Assembly (NCBI RefSeq): GCF_036182465.1
Contig: NZ_CP108081.1
Span: 9,176,001-9,240,000 of the forward strand
Length of the DNA stretch: 64,000 nucleotides
Reading direction: 5' to 3'
Origin: Streptomyces sp. NBC_00258
GTDB taxonomy: Bacteria > Actinomycetota > Actinomycetes > Streptomycetales > Streptomycetaceae
Notes under the pieces: generated by a model
What the model was told of the DNA's origin: nothing
The model's input: only the letters and a program-made list of their open reading frames with translations
Database searches by the model: none
Program-made: the position numbers and the translations under genes
Shown here: positions 44,448 to 52,737 of the stretch, piece after piece
How positions within the stretch are numbered: position 1 is the stretch's first letter
How the letters are laid out: each line of letters opens with the position of its first letter

Positions 44448-45292
44448 TGACGGTGGCTCCGCAGGCCTCGCACCGGCACTCCGACAAGGACGTGACCATG
44501 CCTCCGGGCGCCGACTGCATCGCCGACTCCGCGGGCGGGCTCACCTTCGACGTCACCGACCCCGGTCCGGGCGCCGAGACCGGCGACGCGCATCTCGTGC
44601 TCCGGCACCGGGACGGCCGTCAGGAGGTCCGGCTGCCGCTCACCCCGGCCGCCGACGGCCGGCTGCGTGCCGCGCTGCCCAGCAGCGTCGAGCTGCCCGA
44701 GGGCCGCTGGGACGCCTACGCCCAGGTCGGCGGCGGCGAGCCGCAGCGCCTGGCACCCGGCCTCAACGACCTGCGCTCGCTCGTCGACCGGGTGCCGAGC
44801 GGTGCCCGCGGCCATGTCGCCGTCCGTATCCCGTACGGCACCAAGCACGGCAACCTCTCCGTCCGCAGCTGGCTGCGCGCCCCGCACGCGGAGGCGGGCG
44901 AACTGCGCATCGGAAAGGCGGAGTTGGGCGTACGGGGCCAGGTGTACGGCGTCGAGCTCGCCCCCGACGCCCACGCCGAACTGCGCAGCCGTGAGGAGCC
45001 GGAGACCGTGGTGCGCGCCGAAGTCTCCCGGGACCAGGCCAGGTTCGGTCTCACGGTGGCCTACTCCGAACTGACGGAGGGCATCTGGGATCTGTGGCTG
45101 CGTCCGGCGGGGGAGACCGGGCCGCGGGTACGGATCGCCCGGCTGCTCGACGACATCGCCGACAAGAAGCCGATCTTCAGCTATCCGACGGTCACGCTGG
45201 AGACGGCGTACGGCCCGGCGGAGGCCGGGCCGTACTACACGAGCGACAACGACCTGTCGGTGACCGTCACCCCGGTGGGTTCACCGAAGTGA
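44444..45292 (+). CDS. Hypothetical protein coupled to glycosyltransferase
   Basis: A 282-residue soluble protein, rich in beta strands: DAHLVLRHRDGRQEVRLPLT, ELPEGRWDAYAQVGGGEPQR and LTEGIWDLWLRPAGETGPRV. Two related segments (ELPEGRWDAYAQV and ELTEGIWDLWLRP) suggest an internal duplication of a beta-sandwich. Start ATG 44444 overlaps the glycosyltransferase stop and has AAGGAGGG upstream. It may recognise or process the same glycan. The 3' end overlaps the convergent epoxide hydrolase by 12 bp. Confidence 0.78.
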   Translation: MMTVAPQASHRHSDKDVTMPPGADCIADSAGGLTFDVTDPGPGAETGDAHLVLRHRDGRQEVRLPLTPAADGRLRAALPSSVELPEGRWDAYAQVGGGEPQRLAPGLNDLRSLVDRVPSGARGHVAVRIPYGTKHGNLSVRSWLRAPHAEAGELRIGKAELGVRGQVYGVELAPDAHAELRSREEPETVVRAEVSRDQARFGLTVAYSELTEGIWDLWLRPAGETGPRVRIARLLDDIADKKPIFSYPTVTLETAYGPAEAGPYYTSDNDLSVTVTPVGSPK

Positions 45293-46456
45293 GCCGAAGA
45301 ACTCCCTGATGTCGCCGGTCAGCAACTCCGGTACCTCCAGGGCCGCGAAGTGCCCGCCGCGGTCGAACTCCGTCCAGCGGACAACGGTGTTGGTCTCCTC
45401 GGTCCAGCGCCGGATCGCCACGTCCTCGCCGAAGTTCGCGACGGCGGTGGGCACTTCGGAGCGCGTGACGGGGAACCAGTCACCGCTGTGGCCGTTCTCG
45501 TAGTACATCCGCGCTGCCGAACCGGCCGTCCCGGTCAGCCAGTACAGCATCACGTTGGTGAGCAGTGTGTCCCGGTCGACCGCGTCCTCGGGCAGCTCGG
45601 CCGAGGAGTGCGTCCACTCCTTGAACTTCTCCATGATCCAGGCGAGTTGGCCGACGGGGGAGTCGGTCAGGCCGTACGCGAGAGTCTGCGGGCGGGTCGA
45701 CTGCAGGACGTTGTAGCCGAATCCGTCGCTGGTGAACCGGCCGATGGCCGCGAGGCTCTGCCGCTCCCGGTCCGTCAGTTCGGCCTGGACCTCCTCGGCC
45801 ACGGGACCGAGCGGGATGAAGCCGACGGACGCCGCGTTCACATGGACCCCGATCACCGACTCGGGGGCGATGCGGCCGAGCGCGGGCGAGATCAGCGCGC
45901 CCAGGTCGCCGCCCTGCGCGCCGTACCGCTCGTAGCCGAGCCGGCGCATCAGCTCGGCCCACGCCCGGGCCGTACGGCCGACGTTCCAGCCGCGGTCCTT
46001 CGTGGGCCCGGAGAAGCCGAAGCCGGGGATGGCCGGGATCACGAGGTGGAAGGCGTCGGCCGGGTCGCCTCCGTGGGCGCGCGGGTCGCTCAGCGGGCCG
46101 ATCAGGCCGAGGAACTCCACGATCGAACCCGGCCAGCCGTGGGTCAGGATCAGCGGCACCGCGTCCGGCTCGGGCGAGCGGACGTGCAGGAAGTGCACCT
46201 GCGCGCCGTCGATCTCCGTCACGAACTGCGGGATCTCGTTGAGGGCCGCCTCGTGCTTGCGCCAGTCGTACGCGCCGCGCCAGTGGTCGGCCAGCTCACG
46301 GAGATACGGCAGCGAGGCTCCGTACTCCCAGCCCGCGCCCGGGAGTTCGTCGGGCCAGCGGGTCAGGTCCAGACGGGTGTGCAGGTCGTCGAGCTGCGCC
46401 TGAGGGATGTCGATCCGGAAGGGGCGGATCTCTTCGCTTGCGCTGTTGTCTGCCAT
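45281..46456 (-). CDS. Epoxide hydrolase family protein
   Basis: A 391-residue alpha/beta hydrolase of the microsomal epoxide hydrolase type. The N-terminal EHN domain contains LDDLHTRLDLTRWPDELPG. The oxyanion motif is HGWPGS, the nucleophile Asp is in GAQGGDLGALISP, and the catalytic His is in DRGGHFAALEVPEL. It should open epoxides to diols; the substrate is unknown. It is divergent from a WYL regulator, with a perfect palindrome in the 63-bp spacer, so it is probably the target of that regulator. Confidence 0.9.
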   Translation of the reverse strand: MADNSASEEIRPFRIDIPQAQLDDLHTRLDLTRWPDELPGAGWEYGASLPYLRELADHWRGAYDWRKHEAALNEIPQFVTEIDGAQVHFLHVRSPEPDAVPLILTHGWPGSIVEFLGLIGPLSDPRAHGGDPADAFHLVIPAIPGFGFSGPTKDRGWNVGRTARAWAELMRRLGYERYGAQGGDLGALISPALGRIAPESVIGVHVNAASVGFIPLGPVAEEVQAELTDRERQSLAAIGRFTSDGFGYNVLQSTRPQTLAYGLTDSPVGQLAWIMEKFKEWTHSSAELPEDAVDRDTLLTNVMLYWLTGTAGSAARMYYENGHSGDWFPVTRSEVPTAVANFGEDVAIRRWTEETNTVVRWTEFDRGGHFAALEVPELLTGDIREFFGSLR

Positions 46457-46476
46457 GTCTCGTAAGGTACGCACCC

Positions 46477-46499
46477 TTGCGGACAGCTACTGTCCGCAA
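46477..46499. promoter_or_regulatory. Perfect 23-bp palindrome, candidate WYL operator
   Basis: TTGCGGACAG-CTA-CTGTCCGCAA has perfect 10-bp arms around a 3-nt centre and lies midway between the divergent starts 46456 and 46520. Position and symmetry fit an operator through which the regulator controls itself and the epoxide hydrolase. Confidence 0.75.
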
Positions 46500-46519
46500 T
46501 GCCTGGCAGACTCGGATTC

Positions 46520-47512
46520 ATGTTGGAGACCTCGGCACGACTCCTGCGTCTGCTCTCGCTGCTGCAGGCGCACCGCGAATGGTCGGGCGCGGCCCTGGCC
46601 GACCGCCTCGGCGTCACCCCGCGCACGGTCCGCCGTGACGTGGACCGGCTGCGCGAACTCGGCTATCCGGTGAACGCCAGCCCCGGCACGGGCGGCGGCT
46701 ACCAGCTAGGCGTGGGGGCCGAACTGCCGCCGCTGCTCCTCGACGACGACGAGGCGGTCGCCGTGGCCGTCGGCCTGCGCACCGCCGCGGGACAGGGCAT
46801 CGAAGGCATCGGTGAGACCTCCGTACGCGCCCTCACCAAGCTCGAACAGGTGCTGCCGCACCGGCTGCGCCGGAGGGTCGGCGCCCTCAACGCCTTCACC
46901 GTGCCGATGCTGCGCGGGCCCCAGCCCTCCGCCGTCGACCCGGCCGTCCTGACCGATCTGGCCGCCGCCTGCCGGGACTCGGAGCGGCTGCGCTTCGAGT
47001 ACCGCGACCACGGCGGCTCCTCGACCCGCCGCACGGTCGAACCGCACCGCCTGGTGTGCACCGAGCGCCGCTGGTACCTGGTCGCCTGGGACGTCGACCG
47101 CGACGACTGGCGTACGTTCCGGGCCGACCGCGTCACGCCCAAACCGCCCCACGGACCGCGCTTCACACCCCGGCAGCCGCCCGCCGACGACCTGGCCGCC
47201 TATGTGTCCAAGGGCGTGTCGGTCCGCGCGTACGCCACACACGCCGTCGTCCGGCTGCTCGTGCCGAAAGAGGAGGCGGCCCAGAGGATCTCGCCCTCGG
47301 CCGGGACGCTGGAGGCGGAGAGCGACGACAGCTGCATCCTGCGCACCGGCGCCGCGAGCCTCGACGTGATGGTGATCCACGTGATGCTGATGGGCGTCGA
47401 GTTCGAGGTGCTGGAACCCGTCGAGCTCGTCGAGGCGATCAGGACCGCGCGGGACCGGCTGACCCGGACGCTGGAGCGGGCTTCGCAGGAAGGGGAGCGT
47501 ACGGCCTCCTGA
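46520..47512 (+). CDS. WYL-domain HTH transcriptional regulator
   Basis: A 330-residue YafY-type regulator. The N-terminal helix-turn-helix is SGAALADRLGVTPRTVRRDV, followed by GYPVNASPGTGGGYQLGVG. The WYL domain region reads VEPHRLVCTERRWYLVAWDV with the effector-binding strand after it, and a C-terminal extension ends the protein. WYL regulators bind small or nucleic-acid ligands. ATG 46520 is chosen; ATG 46499 would begin inside the palindrome. It is divergent from the epoxide hydrolase. Confidence 0.92.
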   Translation: MLETSARLLRLLSLLQAHREWSGAALADRLGVTPRTVRRDVDRLRELGYPVNASPGTGGGYQLGVGAELPPLLLDDDEAVAVAVGLRTAAGQGIEGIGETSVRALTKLEQVLPHRLRRRVGALNAFTVPMLRGPQPSAVDPAVLTDLAAACRDSERLRFEYRDHGGSSTRRTVEPHRLVCTERRWYLVAWDVDRDDWRTFRADRVTPKPPHGPRFTPRQPPADDLAAYVSKGVSVRAYATHAVVRLLVPKEEAAQRISPSAGTLEAESDDSCILRTGAASLDVMVIHVMLMGVEFEVLEPVELVEAIRTARDRLTRTLERASQEGERTAS

Positions 47513-47839
47513 AGCGTGGGTCTGTGCTTGAGCCATGCATTTCCTATGGTGTGTCAGCTTCCGGAACACACCCCGGAATCGGAAAGGAAAGGCGCGGACG
47601 CAGGGTCGGCATCGCGTTTTCCGGCCGAATATTCGGGCCGCGGTCGTGGTAGTCCCGGGTACTCCCGAATTACGTTCGAAGGCGGGCGGAACACGTACGG
47701 AACCGCTCGTACGTGTGACGGAGTTCGGCCGAAACGGGTGTCGTTGTCCTGTGACAGAAGCGTGACCGGAGAGGGACCGGTGACGGATGGTGGCGGGTCC
47801 GGGGTTCCGCCGCCGCATTGCGCCGCCTAACGTGGCGGC
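47513..47839. other. Intergenic region with several inverted repeats
   Basis: This 327-bp stretch has no supported gene and is locally less GC-rich. It contains GGTGTGT/ACACACC (47548-47572), CCGAATATTCGG (47625-47636) and ACACGTACG-N8-CGTACGTGT (47691-47716). The first may terminate the WYL gene; the last looks like an operator or RNA hairpin ahead of the small I78 gene. Confidence 0.5.
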
Positions 47840-48055
47840 ATGGCACCGATTCCCACTCCTCCCGCAGAGCCCTCGGACACTCCGGACGCGTACGTCGGAC
47901 TGGAGGCGGGCGGCGCCGAGCGGCTGGCCCGTGAACGCGGCTGGTCCACGGTGCGGTCGCTGCCACCGGGCGCGATCATCACGATGGAGTACCTCTCGGG
48001 GCGGCTGAACTTCGAGGTCTCCGACGGCCGGGTGACGCGCTGCTGGAAGGGCTGA
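47840..48055 (+). CDS. Peptidase inhibitor I78 family protein
   Basis: A 71-residue protein. DAYVGLEAGGAERLARERGW, TVRSLPPGAIITMEYLSGRL and NFEVSDGRVTRCW match the compact I78 inhibitor fold (V-G-L...A-x4-G-W...M-x2-R-L-N). No signal peptide, so if it inhibits a protease it acts inside the cell. ATG 47840 has only a weak ribosome site. A long terminator hairpin follows. Confidence 0.85.
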   Translation: MAPIPTPPAEPSDTPDAYVGLEAGGAERLARERGWSTVRSLPPGAIITMEYLSGRLNFEVSDGRVTRCWKG

Positions 48056-48125
48056 CCCGCCGCCTGTCGTCCGCACCCCGTGAAGCCTGCGCATCCGAGG
48101 CCTGCGCATCGTGAAGCATGGGCAA

Positions 48126-48170
48126 GCACGGCGAAGGCCCCGGCTCCAGGAGCCGGGGCCTTCGCCGTGC
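48126..48170. terminator. Bidirectional terminator, 45-nt perfect palindrome
   Basis: GCACGGCGAAGGCCCCGGCT (48126-48145) is mirrored exactly by AGCCGGGGCCTTCGCCGTGC (48151-48170), with CCAGG at the tip. It lies between the I78 gene and the convergent PAP2 gene and should end both transcripts. Confidence 0.85.
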
Positions 48171-48210
48171 GCGGGGCGTGGTGTGTGCGTACCGGCCCCG
48201 CAGTCCTTGC

Positions 48211-49236
48211 TCAGCCGCCCGTCAGAGGGCGGGCCGAGGTGGTGCCACGTGTCACTCGGTCGGACTGTGGAGGTCTGCGGCTTCCGATGGGCGTCACCGG
48301 GGTGCGCTCCGAGCGGGATAGATGCGGGCCCGGCGCCAGGTAGCCCTGCGGCCGGGGCGGCCGGGAGGCGGCCACCGGCTCGCGCACCACGGGCTCCTCG
48401 TCGCCGGCCGGGCTGCTGAGCGGGGAGAGCGCCGCGGGAGCGCCCACCGGGGCGGCCGGAGCGGGCGCGGTGCCGCGACGGCGGTTGCGCCAGGCGTCGC
48501 GCAGGTCGAAGATCCCGGTCTCGGCGCGCGCGATCAGCGGCTCGCACCAGGGCAGCGCGAGAAGGATCAGCAGGCCCGCGGCCCAGCCGAGCACCACATC
48601 GCTCAACCAGTGCGTACCGAGGTAGACGGTGGTCAGGCCGACGCCGAGGGAGACCACGGCGGAGACGGCCGACAGCCAGCGGCGGGCGCGCGGAGTCGAG
48701 GCCAGATAGGCCAGGATGCCCCAGGTCACGACGGCGTTCGCGGTGTGGCCCGAAGGGAATATGTCGCCGCCCAGCCACATCTCGTTCGAGCCGACGCTGG
48801 TCGCGTAGTGCGGACCGAGCCGGCCCATGCTCAGCTTCGCGGCGCCCACCGTGATGTTCAGCAGCAGCAGCGAGGCGCCCAGGACGAGCAGCGGGCGCAG
48901 GGTGTGCTGCCGCCAGGAACGCCAGCCCAGCCAGGCCGCGATCATCACGGCGGTGGGGCCGCGCTGGCCCAGCACCACGTAGTAGTCCAGGAACGCGTGG
49001 ATCTCCGGCCACTGCTGGTACGGCCGGAAGAACATGACCTGCCAGTCGAACCGGACCAGCCACGACGTGATCACGATGGCCCACACGATGGCGACGTAGA
49101 AGGCGAGCGTGGACGCGAAGAGGACCACTCGGTGCCGGCTCATCCTGGGCACGTCGATGTGGGCCGGTCGTTCCGGCTCACGGTCCAGCCGGGCGAAGAC
49201 CCGGTCCAGACGAGTCAGCTTTCGTTCGGTACGCAC
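48211..49236 (-). CDS. PAP2-superfamily membrane phosphatase-like protein
   Basis: A 341-residue protein with about six membrane helices and a long Pro/Arg-rich C-terminal tail. The PAP2 region reads AAKLSMGRLGPHYA, IFPSGHTANAVVTWG and VYLGTHWLSDVVLGW. The PSGH motif and the last His/Asp are intact, but the Arg of the first motif (K-x6-R-P) is Gly and the Arg of S-R-x5-H is Thr. Family members dephosphorylate lipid phosphates outside the membrane; activity may be altered here. Start GTG 49236. Confidence 0.87.
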   Translation of the reverse strand: MRTERKLTRLDRVFARLDREPERPAHIDVPRMSRHRVVLFASTLAFYVAIVWAIVITSWLVRFDWQVMFFRPYQQWPEIHAFLDYYVVLGQRGPTAVMIAAWLGWRSWRQHTLRPLLVLGASLLLLNITVGAAKLSMGRLGPHYATSVGSNEMWLGGDIFPSGHTANAVVTWGILAYLASTPRARRWLSAVSAVVSLGVGLTTVYLGTHWLSDVVLGWAAGLLILLALPWCEPLIARAETGIFDLRDAWRNRRRGTAPAPAAPVGAPAALSPLSSPAGDEEPVVREPVAASRPPRPQGYLAPGPHLSRSERTPVTPIGSRRPPQSDRVTRGTTSARPLTGG

Positions 49237-49473
49237 TCAATCGACGTTACAGCGAGTGAGCTGTGTTCCAGGCCGAAGCACCGTCTTTGTGATGACGATG
49301 TGATGTGGGATTGCTCTCAGGAGGGCGTTTATTTCCTTGGATTATGGAATCCCTCGTGCGCTCTTCCTTCCATTCGATTGATCATTCCAATGTGAAGTTT
49401 TGGGACGCTTTTGAATTCGTTCACCGAATGCTCGCACGCACTTCTCCGGCCGCTCACCCGCCACCCTGGGTGA

Positions 49474-50643
49474 TCATGGCGGGCCGGAGCCGTTCAGCCA
49501 GAAGGCGCCGTACGCCGCCGAGACCACCGCCACACCGCCCAGCACCCACGCCGACCTGGAGGTTCGCAGCCGGGCGAGGGCCAGAGCGGGGGGCAGCAGC
49601 AGGGGGAAGGCGGGCAGCAGAAGGCGTGGTTTCGAGCCGAAGTAGCTCGACGCGCACAGGGCGAGCAGGGTGACGACCCCCGCGTACACCAGAAGCGGCA
49701 GCGGCTGCCGCTGCCGTACGCAGATCACGTACAGCCAGACCAGCAGGCCGACCCCGATGATCAGCGCGAGCCCGGCGAGGGCCGACGGGAACGACGTGAA
49801 CTTGTCGACGACGAAGCGGGCGAAGGCGTACCCGCCGTCGAAGCCGTTGCGCCAGCCCGCCTGGACGTCGAGATAGCCCAGCGGCCCCTTCCCCGTGTGA
49901 CTGCCGACCCACAGGACGTAGCCGGCGGCGCCGAGGGGCGCGATCAGCATCGCCAGGGCGCGCCGCCATCTCGGTGCGCCGGTCTGTGCCGGAACACCCC
50001 GCTCCCGTACGAACGAGGCAATCGCCGCCACCCAGACGGCCGCGACCACCGCCGCGCCCACCGGGCGGGTCAGGCCGGCCAGTGACGCGAGCAGGCCCGC
50101 GGTCAGCCAGCGGCCGGTCAGGACCGCGTACAGCGACCAGGCGGCGAGCGCCGTGAACAACGACTCGCTGTACGCCATCGACTGCACGATGCCGACGGGC
50201 AGCACCGCCCACAGCAGCACCGCGCAGACTCCGGCCCGGGACCCGTACACATGGTCCGCGACCGCGAAGATCCCCCAGGCCGCGGCGAGCGACGCCAGCG
50301 CGCTGACCAGCAGACCCGCGTCCGCGTACGAGAGAGGGGTGACCGCCGCGAAGGCACGCTCCAGCCACGGCAGCAGCGGGAAGAACGCCAGGTTCGAGTG
50401 CACGTCCCCGTTCGGCAGCCGCACCTCATAGTCGTAACCGAGCTCGGCGACCCGCGTGTACCAGAGGGAGTCCCAGCGGGCGGAGAGCAGCTGGTGCGGG
50501 CTCTTGTCCCGCGCTGCACTCCACACGGCCAGCGTCACCAGGCCCAGCGCGCGCACCGCCGCGTATCCGAGGAGAGCGGGTGCGGCACGGCGCCAGGCGG
50601 GTCCCGCACGGGGCGGCGCGACGGGCGTTTCAAGATCGGTCAC
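49474..50643 (-). CDS. PIG-V-like mannosyltransferase, polytopic membrane protein
   Basis: A 389-residue membrane protein with about ten helices. After the first helix, SARWDSLWYTRVAELGYDYE holds the luminal/extracytoplasmic WDS-x-W-Y region typical of PIG-V/GPI-type mannosyltransferases, and LAFFPLLPWLERA follows. These enzymes use polyprenyl-phosphate-mannose; in Streptomyces the acceptor is probably a lipid or cell-envelope glycan. GTG 50643 begins VTDLETPVAPP. It is divergent from the MFS gene. Confidence 0.83.
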   Translation of the reverse strand: MTDLETPVAPPRAGPAWRRAAPALLGYAAVRALGLVTLAVWSAARDKSPHQLLSARWDSLWYTRVAELGYDYEVRLPNGDVHSNLAFFPLLPWLERAFAAVTPLSYADAGLLVSALASLAAAWGIFAVADHVYGSRAGVCAVLLWAVLPVGIVQSMAYSESLFTALAAWSLYAVLTGRWLTAGLLASLAGLTRPVGAAVVAAVWVAAIASFVRERGVPAQTGAPRWRRALAMLIAPLGAAGYVLWVGSHTGKGPLGYLDVQAGWRNGFDGGYAFARFVVDKFTSFPSALAGLALIIGVGLLVWLYVICVRQRQPLPLLVYAGVVTLLALCASSYFGSKPRLLLPAFPLLLPPALALARLRTSRSAWVLGGVAVVSAAYGAFWLNGSGPP

Positions 50644-50903
50644 GGGCTCGATTATCGACGCCGCCCGCAACCGGGGACCCCGGCGGGGCGTGCTTGACCA
50701 CGGGGGAGCGTGGCGCACGCCACACGTGTCGACAAGGAACGTGAGAGGTCCGCCACCTGTCCTCCGTGGGAACTCGCGTACCCTGACCACTCACTCGCCT
50801 TTGTTGCGTGGGTCCGGGACACCGCTCCTCCTGGGCCGCAGCCGCAGGGAGTCCCCACCCAGCGGATCCGCCGAACGCGAGGGAACATCTGGGAGGTACG
50901 TAC

Positions 50904-52508
50904 ATGTCCGGGACGACCACGGCCGCTGCGCGTTGCCGTCGGGAGACCGGGGCCGGTGCAAACCGCTGGGTCGTCCTCATCGTCCTCTGCGTCAGCCTGC
51001 TGCTGGTCGCCGTCGACGCCACCGTGCTGCACGTCGCAGTACCCGCAGTCACCGAGGACCTCACACCCGGCGCGATAGAGCTGCTCTGGATCGTCGACAT
51101 CTACCCGCTCGTCTGCGCCTCGCTGCTGATTCTCTTCGGCACGCTGGGTGACCGCGTCGGCCGCAGACGCGTTCTTCTCCTCGGGTACGCGCTCTTCGGC
51201 GTCGCATCCGCCATAGCGGCCCTCGCCGACACTGCGCAGGTGCTGATCGCGGCGCGCGCCCTTCTCGGCGTCGGCGGCGCGATGATCATGCCCGCGACGC
51301 TGTCGATCCTGCGGCAGGTCTTTCCCGACCGACGCGAGCGGGCCCTCGCGATCGGCGTCTGGAGCGCCGTCGCAGCGGTCGGCGCGGCCGTAGGACCGCT
51401 GCTGGGCGGGTTCCTCCTCGAACACTTCTGGTGGGGCTCGGTCTTCCTCATCAACATCCCGCTGATGCTCGTCAGCCTGCCCGTCGGCCGGCTGCTGCTG
51501 CCCGAGTCGACCGGTGACGGCGACGGGCCGTGGGACGTCGTCGGCGCGCTGATGGCCGCGGCCGGGCTCTTCGGCGTCGTCCTCGGCGTGAAGCGGCTCG
51601 GTGGCGGAGAAGCCCCGCTGAGCGTCTTCACGGCGGTGCCGCTTCTCGTGGGCGCCGGGCTGCTCGTCGCCTTCGTACGGCGCCAGCGACGGCGTCGGCA
51701 TCCGCTGGTCGACCTGAAGATGTTCTCGCGGCCCGCGTTCAGTACGTCCGTGGGGTGCATCGTGCTCGCGATGCTCGCGCTCGTCGGTCTCGAGCTGATC
51801 GCCGCGCAGTATCTCCAGCTCGTGCTGGAGCTCTCGCCGCTGGAGACGGGGCTGCGGCTGCTGCCGCTGACCATCGCCGCGATGGCCGCGGGGCTTGTCG
51901 GGGCGAAGCTGCTGCAGCGGTTCGGGCCGCGGACCATGGTCTGTGCCGGGTTCTGTCTCACCGCCGCGGCGGTCGTCATGCTGACGGGGATGGGGAGCCA
52001 CGACAACGCTCCGCTGCTGCTGGCCGGGTTCGTGCTGCTCGGGTTCGGGCTCGAGGTGACGCTCTTCGGGGCGTACGAGTCGATGCTGAGCGAGGCTCCG
52101 CAGGAGCAGGCCGGTGGGGCCGCGGCGATCGGGGAGACGTCGTACCAACTCGGCGCCGGGATCGGGATCGCGCTTCTCGGGAGCGTGATGAATGCCGCGT
52201 ACTCGCCCGGACTGGCGTCCGTTCCGGGGGTCTCCGCCGGGGAGTCGGCCGCGGCTCGGCATTCCCTGGGAGAGGCGTATGAAGTCGCGGGGCAGTTGGG
52301 TGGGGGGCCCGGGGAGGCGCTGCGGCATGCCGCGCGGCATGCGTTCGTGCATGGGCTGCATGTGACGTTGCTGGTGAGTGCGGGGTTGCTGTTGCTGGGG
52401 GCCGTGATGGCTCTGCGGCTGCCTCGGGCCATGGAGTGCGGGGCGAGTGTCGAGGTGCCTGGGCCTCGGGAGGCGGAGTCTTCGCTGCGGGTGGAGTCTG
52501 TCGGCTGA
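50904..52508 (+). CDS. MFS transporter, DHA2 (14-TM) drug exporter family
   Basis: A 534-residue proton-antiport-type exporter with 14 predicted helices. NRWVVLIVLCVSLLLVAVDA opens the first helix with the D-A/T-V motif, and FGTLGDRVGRRRVLLLGYAL is the conserved loop 2-3 motif; GGAMIMPATLSILRQVFPDR follows. Family members export drugs, antibiotics or dyes. ATG 50904 has GGGAGGTACG upstream. The 260-bp upstream region shows no adjacent repressor gene. Confidence 0.92.
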   Translation: MSGTTTAAARCRRETGAGANRWVVLIVLCVSLLLVAVDATVLHVAVPAVTEDLTPGAIELLWIVDIYPLVCASLLILFGTLGDRVGRRRVLLLGYALFGVASAIAALADTAQVLIAARALLGVGGAMIMPATLSILRQVFPDRRERALAIGVWSAVAAVGAAVGPLLGGFLLEHFWWGSVFLINIPLMLVSLPVGRLLLPESTGDGDGPWDVVGALMAAAGLFGVVLGVKRLGGGEAPLSVFTAVPLLVGAGLLVAFVRRQRRRRHPLVDLKMFSRPAFSTSVGCIVLAMLALVGLELIAAQYLQLVLELSPLETGLRLLPLTIAAMAAGLVGAKLLQRFGPRTMVCAGFCLTAAAVVMLTGMGSHDNAPLLLAGFVLLGFGLEVTLFGAYESMLSEAPQEQAGGAAAIGETSYQLGAGIGIALLGSVMNAAYSPGLASVPGVSAGESAAARHSLGEAYEVAGQLGGGPGEALRHAARHAFVHGLHVTLLVSAGLLLLGAVMALRLPRAMECGASVEVPGPREAESSLRVESVG

Positions 52509-52737
52509 GGGTTTGGTGTCGGCTGACAGTTTGGTGTGGTTGCGCTTTCATACATTTCCCGCCCGCACCGCCCGTTGAGGGCGCCATCCCGTGCGGGTTT
52601 CCCGTGGGACGTCTCGCCGTCGGCGGCCGCGGGTTCGTACGGGATGAAGCGAGCCTGGACGTGCGCGACACTGCGTCGTAACGTCGGGCCCTGCCCGTGG
52701 TTAACAGTGCTAGTTTTTCGTGCCGGAGGCCTCTGTC

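Noticed and set aside
47516..47830. 104-codon ORF in the gap after the WYL regulator
   Set aside because: No ribosome site, low-complexity translation, and the interval holds several palindromes that look regulatory.
50710..51078. 122-codon plus-strand ORF between the PIG-V and MFS genes
   Set aside because: Its end overlaps the MFS gene in another frame, it contains the MFS ribosome site, and its own start has an ill-spaced ribosome site. No family resemblance.
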